64,000 bases of DNA from Aquimarina sp. ERC-38 (GTDB lineage Bacteria > Bacteroidota > Bacteroidia > Flavobacteriales > Flavobacteriaceae): assembly GCF_026222555.1 (NCBI RefSeq), contig NZ_CP098511.1, forward strand, positions 2,709,501 to 2,773,500, read 5' to 3'. The translations under genes were made by a program, and so were the position numbers. Positions within the stretch are counted from its first letter, which is position 1; every line of letters starts with the position of its first letter. A model generated the notes under the pieces. The model had not been told where the DNA came from. It saw only the letters and a program-made list of their open reading frames with translations, and ran no database searches. Positions 1-8,909 of the stretch are shown here, in pieces.

Positions 1-342
1 ACAGATGTAGGCGAAGACTTTTTAGTTGCAAAAATGCCGGTTACTCCAAGAGTATATCAACCGGATGGGGTTTTACATGGAGGTGCTATGGTAGCTTTAG
101 CTGAAAGTGTAGGTAGTGCTGCTTCTTATCTGTTTTTAGATACTAAAAAAGTAGCCGTAAGAGGTATTGAAATCGCAGCTAATCATGTAAAAAGTGTAAA
201 GGAAGGTTTTGTATATGCAACAGCTACCGTATTACATAAAGGCAGAACTACACAGCTTTGGGATATAAAAATCAGAAACGAAGAAAAACAATTAGTATCT
301 GTAGTGAAGCTAACAACACTGGCGATTCCTAAAATTCAGTAA
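1..342 (+). CDS. PaaI-type hotdog-fold acyl-CoA thioesterase, 5' end outside window
   Basis: The reading frame is open from the first base, so the gene starts upstream; an internal ATG at base 34 is not needed as a start. The visible 113 residues carry the PaaI hotdog pattern: a GxLHGGAMVALAES segment (histidine and glycines of the hotdog helix), then VRGIEIAANHVKSVKEG and a strand ending TTQLWDIKI. Such enzymes hydrolyse acyl-CoA thioesters in the cytoplasm. The stop is 2 bp before menF, so they are almost certainly co-transcribed. Next to menF/menD the natural candidate role is 1,4-dihydroxy-2-naphthoyl-CoA hydrolase of menaquinone synthesis (MenI-like). That role is inferred from context, since PaaI family members have several substrates. 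Confidence 0.85.
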   Translation, partial: TDVGEDFLVAKMPVTPRVYQPDGVLHGGAMVALAESVGSAASYLFLDTKKVAVRGIEIAANHVKSVKEGFVYATATVLHKGRTTQLWDIKIRNEEKQLVSVVKLTTLAIPKIQ

Positions 343-344
343 AG

Positions 345-1430
345 TTGGATATAACTAAACTAAAGCATAAAGTACAACAGCACTTAGAAGGAAAAAAACC
401 TCTAGTTTTATTTAAAAAACCGGAGGATAAAAATATTAAAGGATATTTTCAAAAAGATACAAACTGTTATTATGTAAGTGATTCTTATAATAATGGATTT
501 GTATTTTGTCCTTTCGATGCTACAGAAGCCAAAATTATTTTTCCAACCAGTCAATGTGAAGTTATAAATACCTCTTTAATAGAGGAGAGTGTAACAGGTC
601 ATAAAGTTCCGGTCGCCTCTATTGATTTAAAATTAAATACAGAAGATGATAAAATAAGACATATAGAATTAGTCCGTAAAGCAAAGCATGCTATTGATAG
701 TCAGTTTTTTAAAAAAGTAGTAGTATCTAGAAAATTGCAGTATACCATTGATCAACCGGATCACTTTTTAATTTTTCAGAAGTTGTGTCAAAAATATCCC
801 GAAGCCATGACCTACTTCTGGTATCATCCTAAAGTAGGATTATGGTTTGGAGCTACACCTGAATTATTATTAGGTAATAAAAATTCTTACTACGTAACTA
901 CAGCACTTGCTGGTACTAGAAAAGTAGATAATTTAGAGGTTGCATGGCAGTCTAAAGAAAAGGAAGAACAGCAAATTGTCACGGATTTTATTGTACAAAA
1001 TCTGTCCAAAGAATTCAAGAATATAAAACGTATAGGGCCAGCAACAGTAAGAGCGGGTAATTTATTACATTTAAAAACGGATATTTTTATTGAAGAAGCC
1101 ATTTCTAATAATAAAATACTATCAATTATTAGCCTGCTGCATCCCACTCCGGCGGTTTGTGGTTTGCCAAGACAAGCTGCATTCAATTTTATTCAAGAAA
1201 ACGAAGGGTATCACCGTAAATTTTACACCGGGTATCTAGGAGAAATTAATGAAGGTGAACCACATAAAAAAGTTACCCTTTATGTAAATTTAAGATGTAT
1301 GGAAATTGTACAGGATCAACTGAATATTTATGTAGGTGGTGGAATTACTGCACAGTCTGACCCGGAAAAAGAATGGTTAGAAACCATACACAAGTCTGAA
1401 ACTATGACTAAAGTTTTATTTAGTAGCTAA
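345..1430 (+). CDS. menF: Isochorismate synthase (MenF/EntC family)
   Basis: This enzyme converts chorismate to isochorismate, the entry step of menaquinone synthesis. The protein is 361 aa and carries the chorismate-binding domain over roughly residues 95-355. Visible family signatures are WFGATPELLLG, TALAGTRK, the LHPTPAVCGLPR segment, FYTGYLGEI and the C-terminal GGGITAQSDPEKEW motif that holds the Mg-binding glutamate. The start is TTG, two bases after the stop of the thioesterase gene. A stop lies five codons further upstream in this frame and the next in-frame ATG is about 150 codons downstream, so TTG with translational coupling is the only sensible start. menD follows. Siderophore EntC is the alternative, but the men context decides. 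Confidence 0.93.
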   Translation: MDITKLKHKVQQHLEGKKPLVLFKKPEDKNIKGYFQKDTNCYYVSDSYNNGFVFCPFDATEAKIIFPTSQCEVINTSLIEESVTGHKVPVASIDLKLNTEDDKIRHIELVRKAKHAIDSQFFKKVVVSRKLQYTIDQPDHFLIFQKLCQKYPEAMTYFWYHPKVGLWFGATPELLLGNKNSYYVTTALAGTRKVDNLEVAWQSKEKEEQQIVTDFIVQNLSKEFKNIKRIGPATVRAGNLLHLKTDIFIEEAISNNKILSIISLLHPTPAVCGLPRQAAFNFIQENEGYHRKFYTGYLGEINEGEPHKKVTLYVNLRCMEIVQDQLNIYVGGGITAQSDPEKEWLETIHKSETMTKVLFSS

Positions 1431-1535
1431 CTTGACTGATCAGCTTTAGCCTAACTAAGGAAAGGAGTTGGCTCGGCAATTTTTAATTTATTAAAGAATA
1501 GGGTTATCAAAGAATTCTAAAGATACAGGATATCT

Positions 1536-1543
1536 TATATTTG
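1536..1543 (+). promoter_or_regulatory. Candidate -7 box (TATATTTG) upstream of menD
   Basis: TATATTTG matches the Bacteroidota -7 consensus TAnnTTTG and lies 22 bases before the menD ATG. I see no good TTG at the -33 distance, so this is only a half-site. It would allow menD transcription independent of menF. Confidence 0.35.
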
Positions 1544-1565
1544 TAAAATCATACTCATACCATAG

Positions 1566-3293
1566 ATGGCTACTCGCATTTATTCGGCTATACCTTTATC
1601 ACAAACGATTGTTGCCCTTTGTGCAGCTAAAGAAATAAGCAACATTGTAATTTCACCCGGATCAAGAAACGCTCCTTTAATTATAGAATTTTCAAACCAT
1701 CCTGATATGAATTGTTATAGTATTGTGGATGAACGTTGTGCTGCTTTTTTTGCCTTGGGAATGGCACAACAACTTCAAAAACCTACTGCATTGGTGTGTA
1801 CTTCGGGGAGTGCCTTGCTAAATTATTATCCTGCAATTGCCGAAGCCTTTTATAGCGATATCCCTTTAATCGTATTAAGTGCGGATCGTCCTATTGAACG
1901 TATTGATATTGGTGATGGTCAAACCATTCGGCAAAAGAATGCGTTTGAAAAACATATTTTGTATTCAGCTAATCTATATTCTGAAATTGTGCCTCAAGAA
2001 CCCAGTACGGATATTAAAATTTTACAGAAACAAAAGGAATCTCAAAAACACAACGAACGCGAAATCAACCTGGCGATTAACAAGGCAATAACGCATCAGG
2101 GTCCGGTTCATATTAACATTCCTTTTTATGAACCTTTATATAACACTACTACAAAAGCCCTGGTTACGCCTAAAAGTTTACCACTTAAAAAAGAAACCTT
2201 TATACTGTCCGAAGAGGTTAAGAATGACATGTTAGCAAGATGGAATAAGGCTACTCGTAAAATAATATTGATTGGAGTAAATCATCCGGATCCTTTGCTG
2301 AATATGTGGATGGATTATTTTGCCAAAGATAGTTCGGTATTGGTTTTAACTGAAACCACCTCTAATGTTCATCATCAAACGCACATCCAATGTATTGACC
2401 GCCTGATTACACCATTAACAACTCAGGAATTTAAGGAATTGCAACCAGAGATCTTAATTACATTTGGTGGTATGGTAGTTTCTAAGCGTATCAAAGCGTT
2501 TTTACGAAAATATCAACCGGAAACGCACTGGCATATTGATCCGATCAAAGCTTTTGATACCTACTTCTGTTTGACAGAACATATAAAAGAAATTCCGTCA
2601 GTTTTTTTTAGTTACTTTTTCAATACAAACGTTCGTAGTACTTCTGGTTCTTATAAGCAACACTGGTTAGCAATAGATCGTAAAAGAGCATATAAACAGA
2701 AAGAATACGAAGCTACAATACCTTTTTCGGATTTTAAAGCATATCAATTGATATTCGAACGTATTCCTCATGATATGCAAATACAACTTAGCAATAGTTC
2801 AACAATCCGATATGCCCAGCTATTTCCGACCGACCCGTCGCATACTGTTTTTTGCAATAGGGGCACGAGTGGTATCGATGGTAGTACTTCTACCGCTATT
2901 GGAGCTGCCCTTTATGCTAATAGAGAAGTGACGTTGATTACCGGTGACCTTAGTTTTTTCTATGATAGTAATGCTTTATGGAATGCATACATACCTGCTA
3001 CCTTTAGAATTATTCTAATCAACAATTCGGGAGGAGGAATTTTTAGAATTTTACCAGGTAAAGAAGAATCTGAAAGTTTTAAAACTTTTTTTGAAACAGT
3101 ACATCATTTGACGGCTGAGCATCTCTGTAAAATGTTTAATTTTACCTATCATCAGGCTAAAAATGAAGAAGAAGTTATAAAAGGTTTACAATCGTTGTAT
3201 AGTAGTGCTAAACGTCCTAAACTACTGGAAATTATCACTTCACGAACTGTTAACGATAAAGTGTTACTTGATTATTTTAAGAATTTATGTTAA
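1566..3293 (+). CDS. menD: 2-succinyl-5-enolpyruvyl-6-hydroxy-3-cyclohexene-1-carboxylate synthase (MenD)
   Basis: MenD is a thiamine-diphosphate enzyme that joins isochorismate and 2-oxoglutarate in menaquinone synthesis. The 575-aa length is normal for the family. N-terminal features are ISPGSRNAPL (about residue 29) and IVDERCAAFFALGMA, which holds the conserved cofactor-activating glutamate. The C-terminal ThDP/Mg site is visible as ITGDLSFFYDSNALW followed by INNSGGGIFRILPG. The gene lies 135 bp downstream of menF and is followed by a 99-bp gap before DUF2853; menB sits 2 kb further on. The cluster therefore supplies most of the early menaquinone steps. Confidence 0.96.
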   Translation: MATRIYSAIPLSQTIVALCAAKEISNIVISPGSRNAPLIIEFSNHPDMNCYSIVDERCAAFFALGMAQQLQKPTALVCTSGSALLNYYPAIAEAFYSDIPLIVLSADRPIERIDIGDGQTIRQKNAFEKHILYSANLYSEIVPQEPSTDIKILQKQKESQKHNEREINLAINKAITHQGPVHINIPFYEPLYNTTTKALVTPKSLPLKKETFILSEEVKNDMLARWNKATRKIILIGVNHPDPLLNMWMDYFAKDSSVLVLTETTSNVHHQTHIQCIDRLITPLTTQEFKELQPEILITFGGMVVSKRIKAFLRKYQPETHWHIDPIKAFDTYFCLTEHIKEIPSVFFSYFFNTNVRSTSGSYKQHWLAIDRKRAYKQKEYEATIPFSDFKAYQLIFERIPHDMQIQLSNSSTIRYAQLFPTDPSHTVFCNRGTSGIDGSTSTAIGAALYANREVTLITGDLSFFYDSNALWNAYIPATFRIILINNSGGGIFRILPGKEESESFKTFFETVHHLTAEHLCKMFNFTYHQAKNEEEVIKGLQSLYSSAKRPKLLEIITSRTVNDKVLLDYFKNLC

Positions 3294-3392
3294 GAAAAAT
3301 GAATAGAATACCTCGTTTACTATTAAATTAATTGAAGAAATATAGTATATTTGAATTATATGCAAAATTAACTTAATTAAACAAACCATCTT

Positions 3393-3734
3393 ATGAGTAA
3401 AAGAGAAGCATTAATTACTAAATATGCCGAAGAAATTAAATCAAAATTTAGTGAAGAGCCGGATATGGATCTTTTAACAAAAGTCGTTATCGGTTGCGGA
3501 CCCGCAATTTATGGTAAAGATGCCTCTACGGTATCCGGAGGTAACGAGAAAGAAATGGAAACCGTTAAAAATAATTTTATTAAGAAAAAGTTGGGTATAA
3601 CTGACGAAAGTAAAGTTAATGAAGCTTTGGATTCAGTTATGGATGCTTACGGTAAATCTAATAAAAACAGATACCGGGCAGTCGTATACTATATGCTTAC
3701 TAAACATTTTGGTAAAGAAGAAATTTACAAATAG
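3393..3734 (+). CDS. DUF2853 family protein
   Basis: A 113-aa soluble, charged, mostly helical protein without signal peptide or membrane segment. The sequence matches the DUF2853 pattern: an N-terminal helix (LITKYAEEIKSKF), a central VVIGCGPAIYGKDASTVS segment and the C-terminal NRYRAVVYYMLTKHFGKEE. The family is small, bacterial and functionally uncharacterised. It stands as a single gene with its own terminator directly downstream and does not obviously belong to the flanking men genes. No function is proposed. Confidence 0.85.
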   Translation: MSKREALITKYAEEIKSKFSEEPDMDLLTKVVIGCGPAIYGKDASTVSGGNEKEMETVKNNFIKKKLGITDESKVNEALDSVMDAYGKSNKNRYRAVVYYMLTKHFGKEEIYK

Positions 3735-3754
3735 TATATCACTATAGGTATGAT

Positions 3755-3790
3755 AAAAGCTGTTAAATTTAATTTTGACGGCTTTTTTTA
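3755..3790 (+). terminator. Intrinsic terminator after the DUF2853 gene
   Basis: An imperfect hairpin (AAAAGCTGTTAAA paired with TTTTGACGGCTTTT through G-U pairs) is followed by a run of seven T, about 20 bp after the stop codon. Confidence 0.7.
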
Positions 3791-3809
3791 TTTTGTACTA
3801 AAGTAGTAC

Positions 3810-3837
3810 TTGACTTTCCGGTATTCCTGTACATTTG
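3810..3837 (+). promoter_or_regulatory. Bacteroidota-type promoter of the cvfB-like gene
   Basis: TTGAC at 3810 and TACATTTG at 3830-3837 are separated by 17 bases after the TTG. This matches the -33 TTG / -7 TAnnTTTG architecture used by the primary sigma factor of Bacteroidota. The -7 box ends 13 bases before the ATG, so the leader is very short. Confidence 0.65.
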
Positions 3838-3850
3838 TAAAAAAATTAAG

Positions 3851-4690
3851 ATGTTAACTTTAGGAACCTATCAAACATTAGAATTGATAAAAGTAAGAGA
3901 TCAGGGAGCTTATTTAATTGATGATAAAGAAAATGAAGTCTTGCTACCTAATAAGTACCTTCCGGAAGATTTTGAAATTGGTCAAACTATAAAAGTATTT
4001 CTATACCTCGATCATGAAGAGCGTATTACTGCAACAACGCTTCAACCCTATATTACCTTACATTCTTTTGCTTTGTTAAAATGTACACAATCAAATGAGG
4101 TAGGTGCTTTTTTAGATTGGGGCTTGGAAAAGGAATTATTTGTACCTTTTAAAGAACAGGCAGTAAAAATGAAATCCGGAAAGAAATACCTGATATATCT
4201 TTATCTCGACGAAAAATCAGATAGGTTGGTAGCTTCCAGCAAGACTAATAAATTCTTAGACAATTCTTTAGTCCTGGTTTCTGCCTGGGATAAAGTGGAT
4301 TTAATTGCTTCGCATCCTTCTCCTCACGGATGGAATATGATTGTAAATCAAAAATATCTGGGCTTAGTCTATGAAGATGAAATTTTTCAAGCCATTTCGG
4401 TAGGAGATCAAATGGAGGGCTGGATTAAAAAGGTAAGACCTGACGGGAAAATAGATCTAACACTTCAACAACATGGTTTTAGGAGTATTGAACCCAATGC
4501 AGAACAAATTTTAAAAGAGCTAAAGGCACATGGCGGATTTATTGATTTAAATGATAAGTCTGATCCGGAAGCTATTAAAGAAGTTTTTCAGCTCAGTAAA
4601 AAGAGTTTTAAAAAGGCCATTGGAAATTTATATAAATCACGCCTAATTACAATCGATACCGAAGGTATACACCTTATCGAGAAAGCATAA
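3851..4690 (+). CDS. CvfB/YitL-like S1 RNA-binding protein
   Basis: A 279-aa cytoplasmic protein with the architecture of CvfB (conserved virulence factor B): tandem S1-like beta-barrels followed by a C-terminal winged-helix segment. Residues about 1-65 form the first S1 unit (QTLELIKVRDQGAYLIDD), the second covers about 70-130 (SNEVGAFLDWGLEKELFVPFKEQ, a hallmark of the family) and the third about 150-215 ending with VRPDGKIDLTLQ. The winged helix lies at about 225-279. Family members bind RNA; the precise role in Flavobacteria is not established. It has its own promoter and converges on a minus-strand gene 10 bp away. Confidence 0.88.
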   Translation: MLTLGTYQTLELIKVRDQGAYLIDDKENEVLLPNKYLPEDFEIGQTIKVFLYLDHEERITATTLQPYITLHSFALLKCTQSNEVGAFLDWGLEKELFVPFKEQAVKMKSGKKYLIYLYLDEKSDRLVASSKTNKFLDNSLVLVSAWDKVDLIASHPSPHGWNMIVNQKYLGLVYEDEIFQAISVGDQMEGWIKKVRPDGKIDLTLQQHGFRSIEPNAEQILKELKAHGGFIDLNDKSDPEAIKEVFQLSKKSFKKAIGNLYKSRLITIDTEGIHLIEKA

Positions 4691-4700
4691 TAATTAGTTG

Positions 4701-5168
4701 TTAGTAAGGAAGTCCGGTAAAAGGATTGTAAGCGCCCGTATAAAAACTTGCATCTTTATACACAGAGTTTCTTACCGATCCCCTGTTTACGGTAAAATCC
4801 AAACGGTTCCTGCCGGTAATAGTAGTTTTATTTAAAATTTGGGTTGGTAATCTAACTGAGAATTGTTCGATAACATGAGGATTTTTTGACTCATATAAAT
4901 AAGGCGTTCTGTTTTGAAAAGCCTGACGTCTTAAATCAACTGAAAGGTCAATTTCCATAAGGGTAAAGGTGCTTAAAGGAATACTCTTAAGATAAGATAA
5001 GGAGGGTTGCTGAATGGTATATTCTATGACCACATCTCCTTTATCCGTTTGATACGGAGCATTTTGATCTAATTGAAGCACGTTGCTTTCCTGTAGTTCT
5101 TGTGTATATCCTGAAAACACAAGACTAAAAGTCAAAATAATCCACGTAAAAAAAAGCTTCTTTTTCAT
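4701..5168 (-). CDS. Small secreted protein of unknown function
   Basis: A 155-aa protein with a clear Sec signal peptide (MKKKLFFTWIILTFSLVFSG, cleavage probably near GYTQ). There is no lipobox cysteine, so it is likely periplasmic or exported. The mature part holds beta-type segments (KGDVVIEYTIQ, TTITGRNRLDFTVNRGS) and a glycine/proline/tyrosine-rich end (FYTGAYNPFTGLPY). I do not recognise a family. It sits alone on the minus strand between cvfB and menB, so its neighbours do not suggest a role. Confidence 0.7.
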   Translation of the reverse strand: MKKKLFFTWIILTFSLVFSGYTQELQESNVLQLDQNAPYQTDKGDVVIEYTIQQPSLSYLKSIPLSTFTLMEIDLSVDLRRQAFQNRTPYLYESKNPHVIEQFSVRLPTQILNKTTITGRNRLDFTVNRGSVRNSVYKDASFYTGAYNPFTGLPY

Positions 5169-5283
5169 CTTTTATAAATTTATCAAAAATTATGCTAGAA
5201 ACCGGAAAATCCAGAAAAATAAACTAGAACACCTTTCCTTGATGTTTTTGGTTTATTTTTGACAACCATTAGTTGTATATATT

Positions 5284-6126
5284 ATGAGCGAGATTGCCTG
5301 GAAAGTAGTTAAAGAATTTGAAGATATTACCTATAAAAAAGCGGAGGGGGTGGCGCGTATTGCTTTTAACCGTCCAAATGTTAGAAACGCTTTTAGACCT
5401 AAAACCGTTAGCGAACTATTTGAATGTTTTCTGGATGCCAGAGAGGATACATCTATCGGAGTAGTCTTGCTGTCAGGAGAAGGACCTTCTACTAAAGACG
5501 GAGTATTTTCTTTTTGTAGTGGTGGAGATCAGAATGCCAGGGGACATCAGGGATATGTAGATCAGGAGGGCACACCGCGTCTTAATATACTCGAAGTACA
5601 ACGACTTATACGCTTTATGCCGAAGGTGGTAATTGCAGTCGTACCGGGATGGGCAGTAGGAGGAGGGCATAGCCTACATACGGTCTGCGATCTTACTTTG
5701 GCTAGTAAAGAACATGCGATTTTTAAACAAACCGATGCGGATGTGACTAGTTTTGATGGTGGGTACGGATCTGCATATTTGGCAAAGATGGTAGGGCAAA
5801 AACGTGCTCGTGAAATTTTCTTTTTAGGTAGAAACTACAGTGCGCAAGATGCTTATGAAATGGGAATGGTGAATGCCGTAATACCACATGAAGAGTTGGA
5901 AACAACGGCTTATGAGTGGGCACAGGAAATTTTAGCTAAATCGCCTACGTCTATTAAAATGCTAAAGTTTGCGTTTAACGCTACCGATGATGGAATGGTA
6001 GGTCAACAGGTTTTTGCAGGAGAAGCTACCCGATTAGCTTATATGACAGATGAAGCTAAAGAGGGTCGAAACGCTTTTTTAGAAAAACGAAAACCTAACT
6101 TTAAAAATATAAAATGGATTCCATAG
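5284..6126 (+). CDS. menB: 1,4-dihydroxy-2-naphthoyl-CoA synthase (MenB)
   Basis: A crotonase-fold enzyme that closes the second naphthoquinone ring (O-succinylbenzoyl-CoA to DHNA-CoA). The 280-aa length is typical. Family-specific stretches are FCSGGDQNARG, VIAVVPGWAVGGGHSLHTVCD (oxyanion-hole glycines), FKQTDADVTSFDGGYGS and AREIFFLGR. The aspartate in QTDADV is the residue found in bicarbonate-independent MenB enzymes such as that of Mycobacterium; bicarbonate-dependent forms such as E. coli have glycine there. It is part of the dispersed men cluster with menF and menD upstream. menC, menE and menA are not in the window. Confidence 0.96.
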   Translation: MSEIAWKVVKEFEDITYKKAEGVARIAFNRPNVRNAFRPKTVSELFECFLDAREDTSIGVVLLSGEGPSTKDGVFSFCSGGDQNARGHQGYVDQEGTPRLNILEVQRLIRFMPKVVIAVVPGWAVGGGHSLHTVCDLTLASKEHAIFKQTDADVTSFDGGYGSAYLAKMVGQKRAREIFFLGRNYSAQDAYEMGMVNAVIPHEELETTAYEWAQEILAKSPTSIKMLKFAFNATDDGMVGQQVFAGEATRLAYMTDEAKEGRNAFLEKRKPNFKNIKWIP

Positions 6127-6293
6127 ATATCCATTGGTTCTTTCCTAGCAATAGGTAAATGTTAATTGATAATTCTTAAAATATTACTTTAAGCCTAAAA
6201 TCTTTTTGACTTCCCTTCTTCACTTTTGTAGTGGAAAAAGGGCAATTAGATCAATATGAATTTAGCAACAATTAGAATTATTGTCTTGTTGTT

Positions 6294-8711
6294 CTATCGA
6301 AGTTTGGGATATTTTTTTGGGTCAACTTCATGCATAATACCATATACCTTTTCAAAAATATCGTCCGTAGAAGGTTTGCTAAAGTAATCTCCATCTGTTC
6401 CAAAAGCAGGCCGATGATCTTTAGCGGTCAAGGTTTGCGGTTTACTATCCAAATAAGAGTAAATATTTTGCTCATCCAATAATTTATGCAACATATATCC
6501 GGTAGCTCCGCCAGGTACATCTTCATCAATTAATAAAACACGATTGGTCTTTTTTACACTTTCTAAAATATCATGATTCAGGTCAAAAGGCATCAGGGAT
6601 TGTACGTCAATAATTTCTACGTCAATATGTACTTTTTGTAATTCTACCGCAGTTTCTTCAACCAATCTTAGCGTAGAACCGTAAGAAACAAGGGTGATAT
6701 CACTTCCCTCTTTTACAGTCTCCACTACTCCAATAGGAGTTCTGATTTCAGATAGGTTCGCTGGTTTTTGCTCTTTAATCCGGTAGCCATTTAAACATTC
6801 AACTACAATAGCCGGTTCATCAGAATCCAATAAGGTATTATAAAATCCGGCGGCTTTTACCATATTTCTAGGAACCAATAATAAAATACCTCGTAACAAA
6901 CTTAATAGTCCGCCCATTTGCGAACCTGAATGCCATATCCCCTCTAATCGATGTCCTCTTGTTCTGACAATTACTGGTGCTTTTTGACGGGCAAAAGTCC
7001 GATAACGCAAAGAAGCAAGGTCATCACTTAAGATTTGTAAGGCGTATAGGATGTAATCCAGGTATTGTATTTCGGCAATAGGTCGCAAACCTCGCATCGC
7101 CATGCCTACCCCTTGTCCAATAATAGTAGGTTCACGTATTCCTGTATCCGCAACCCGGATATCACCGTATTTTTTCTGAAGCCCTTCTAATCCCTGGTTG
7201 ACATCTCCGATTTTACCACTATCTTCTCCGAAGATCAGTAAATTAGATTGAGACTCTAGCAACAGGTCAAAATTATCCCTTATAATGATACGGCCGTCCA
7301 CTTCCGGACTATCTGCGGTATATTCTGGTTTTACTTCTTTAATATGTATCGCCGCACTCTCATAATCATTATATAGATGTGTACTGTATTTAGCTTCCAC
7401 TTCTTTCATATAAGCGTGTAGCCACTGTTGCATCCCTAATTTTTCTGAGAAATCCTCATGAATAAGATAACGTAATGTTTTCCTGGAAGTTTCAATAATA
7501 TCACAACGGATGGGTTCTTCTTTTGCTTTTAGAGTTTGTACCAGAGGTACTATAAATTTACGATGCTCACTTTTATCTAAAATAGCTTCAAGGTGGGTGA
7601 CCGCAGTATTTCTCTCCTCTTTAATTTTAGAAGTATATTCATACCAGGCCTGAGCCTTTCCTTGTCTGACATTTTTTTTAGCTTCTTTTTCTAAAGCTAA
7701 TAGCTCTTCATGGGTAGCAATTTTTTTATCAAGAATCCAGTCCTTAAATTTTTTATTGCAATCATATTCCCGTTCCCAGTTCAGGCGCTCTTCACTTTTA
7801 TAACGTTCATGAGACCCAGAGGTAGAGTGTCCTTGCGGTTGGGTTAGTTCTTTTACATGAACAATAACCGGAACATGCTCATTTCTGGCAACCTGGTTTG
7901 CTTTTTCATAGGCGGTAACCAGGGCAGGATAATCCCATCCGTTTACCGTTATAATTTCATACCCTTTATGTGTGTCATCTCTTTGAAACCCTTCGAGGAT
8001 TAAAGAAATATCTTCTTTAGTAGTTTGATGTTTTGAGTGAACCGATATGCCGTAGTCATCGTCCCATATACTGATGACCATAGGTACTTGTAGTACGCCA
8101 CCTGCATTTACCGTTTCCCAAAACAAACCTTCACTGGTACTTGCATTGCCGATGGTTCCCCATGCCACTTCATTTCCTTGTATAGAAAAATCTTCATAAC
8201 CGGAAGCAACACTTTTTTCACCCCGGTACACTTTTGAAGCCTGAGCCAATCCTAACAGTCTGGGCATTTGCCCGGCAGTACAGGAAATATCCGAGCTTGA
8301 ATTTTTTTGAGCCGTCAACTTTTTCCAGCTTCCGTCAGGATTCAGGCTGTGAGTTGCAAAATGACCTCCCATTTGCCTACCAGCGGCAAAAGGTTCTTTT
8401 TCAATATCAGCATGGGCATATAATCCGGCGAAAAATTCCTGGATGCTGTATTGCTCAATAGCCATCATAAAGGTTTGATCCCGATAATATCCGGATCTAA
8501 AATCACCATTCTGAAATACCCGTGCCATGGCAATTTGAGGTAACTCCTTACCCCCACCAAAAATACCAAATTTGGATTTACCGGTTAAAACTTCTCTTCG
8601 ACCTAACAAGCTACATTCTCTACTTAACAGGGCTATTTTATAATCCTCAAGCACCTGGTTTTTATACTCTTCAAAAGAGATAGAAGTAGAAGAAGCTGTT
8701 TCTGCCTGCAT
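6294..8711 (-). CDS. Fused alpha/beta E1 component of a 2-oxoacid dehydrogenase (branched-chain type)
   Basis: An 805-aa fusion of E1 alpha (about residues 20-400) and E1 beta (about 465-805) of a thiamine-diphosphate 2-oxoacid dehydrogenase. The closest known class is the branched-chain 2-oxoisovalerate dehydrogenase of Bacteroidota. The alpha half shows the ThDP region GTIGNASTSEGLFWE and IWDDDYGISV, where the canonical GDG...NN motif reads GNA...DD. It also has the phosphorylation-loop-like HSTSGSHERYK. The beta half begins with FGEDSGKIGDVNQGL and has IGQGVGMAMRGLRPIAEIQ, RTRGHRLEGIWHSGSQMG and SLMPFDLNHDI. It is a single gene, so the E2 and E3 partners must be elsewhere. Whether it prefers branched-chain or other 2-oxoacids cannot be read from sequence. 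Confidence 0.9.
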   Translation of the reverse strand: MQAETASSTSISFEEYKNQVLEDYKIALLSRECSLLGRREVLTGKSKFGIFGGGKELPQIAMARVFQNGDFRSGYYRDQTFMMAIEQYSIQEFFAGLYAHADIEKEPFAAGRQMGGHFATHSLNPDGSWKKLTAQKNSSSDISCTAGQMPRLLGLAQASKVYRGEKSVASGYEDFSIQGNEVAWGTIGNASTSEGLFWETVNAGGVLQVPMVISIWDDDYGISVHSKHQTTKEDISLILEGFQRDDTHKGYEIITVNGWDYPALVTAYEKANQVARNEHVPVIVHVKELTQPQGHSTSGSHERYKSEERLNWEREYDCNKKFKDWILDKKIATHEELLALEKEAKKNVRQGKAQAWYEYTSKIKEERNTAVTHLEAILDKSEHRKFIVPLVQTLKAKEEPIRCDIIETSRKTLRYLIHEDFSEKLGMQQWLHAYMKEVEAKYSTHLYNDYESAAIHIKEVKPEYTADSPEVDGRIIIRDNFDLLLESQSNLLIFGEDSGKIGDVNQGLEGLQKKYGDIRVADTGIREPTIIGQGVGMAMRGLRPIAEIQYLDYILYALQILSDDLASLRYRTFARQKAPVIVRTRGHRLEGIWHSGSQMGGLLSLLRGILLLVPRNMVKAAGFYNTLLDSDEPAIVVECLNGYRIKEQKPANLSEIRTPIGVVETVKEGSDITLVSYGSTLRLVEETAVELQKVHIDVEIIDVQSLMPFDLNHDILESVKKTNRVLLIDEDVPGGATGYMLHKLLDEQNIYSYLDSKPQTLTAKDHRPAFGTDGDYFSKPSTDDIFEKVYGIMHEVDPKKYPKLR

Positions 8712-8909
8712 AGATACTAATTTAGCGATTTTACAAATCTAGTTAAAAAACTACTCATTTGCAATTAAAAAACTAGGAGGGGTATTGAAAATAATGTATA
8801 GAATCCGTAATGTTGTTATTGAATTCTTTATTTTATGATTTATATGAACATTTTATTAAGAAATATTCAAAAAATTCACATTTCCCCAGTTATTCTATAA
8901 AACGCGGAA

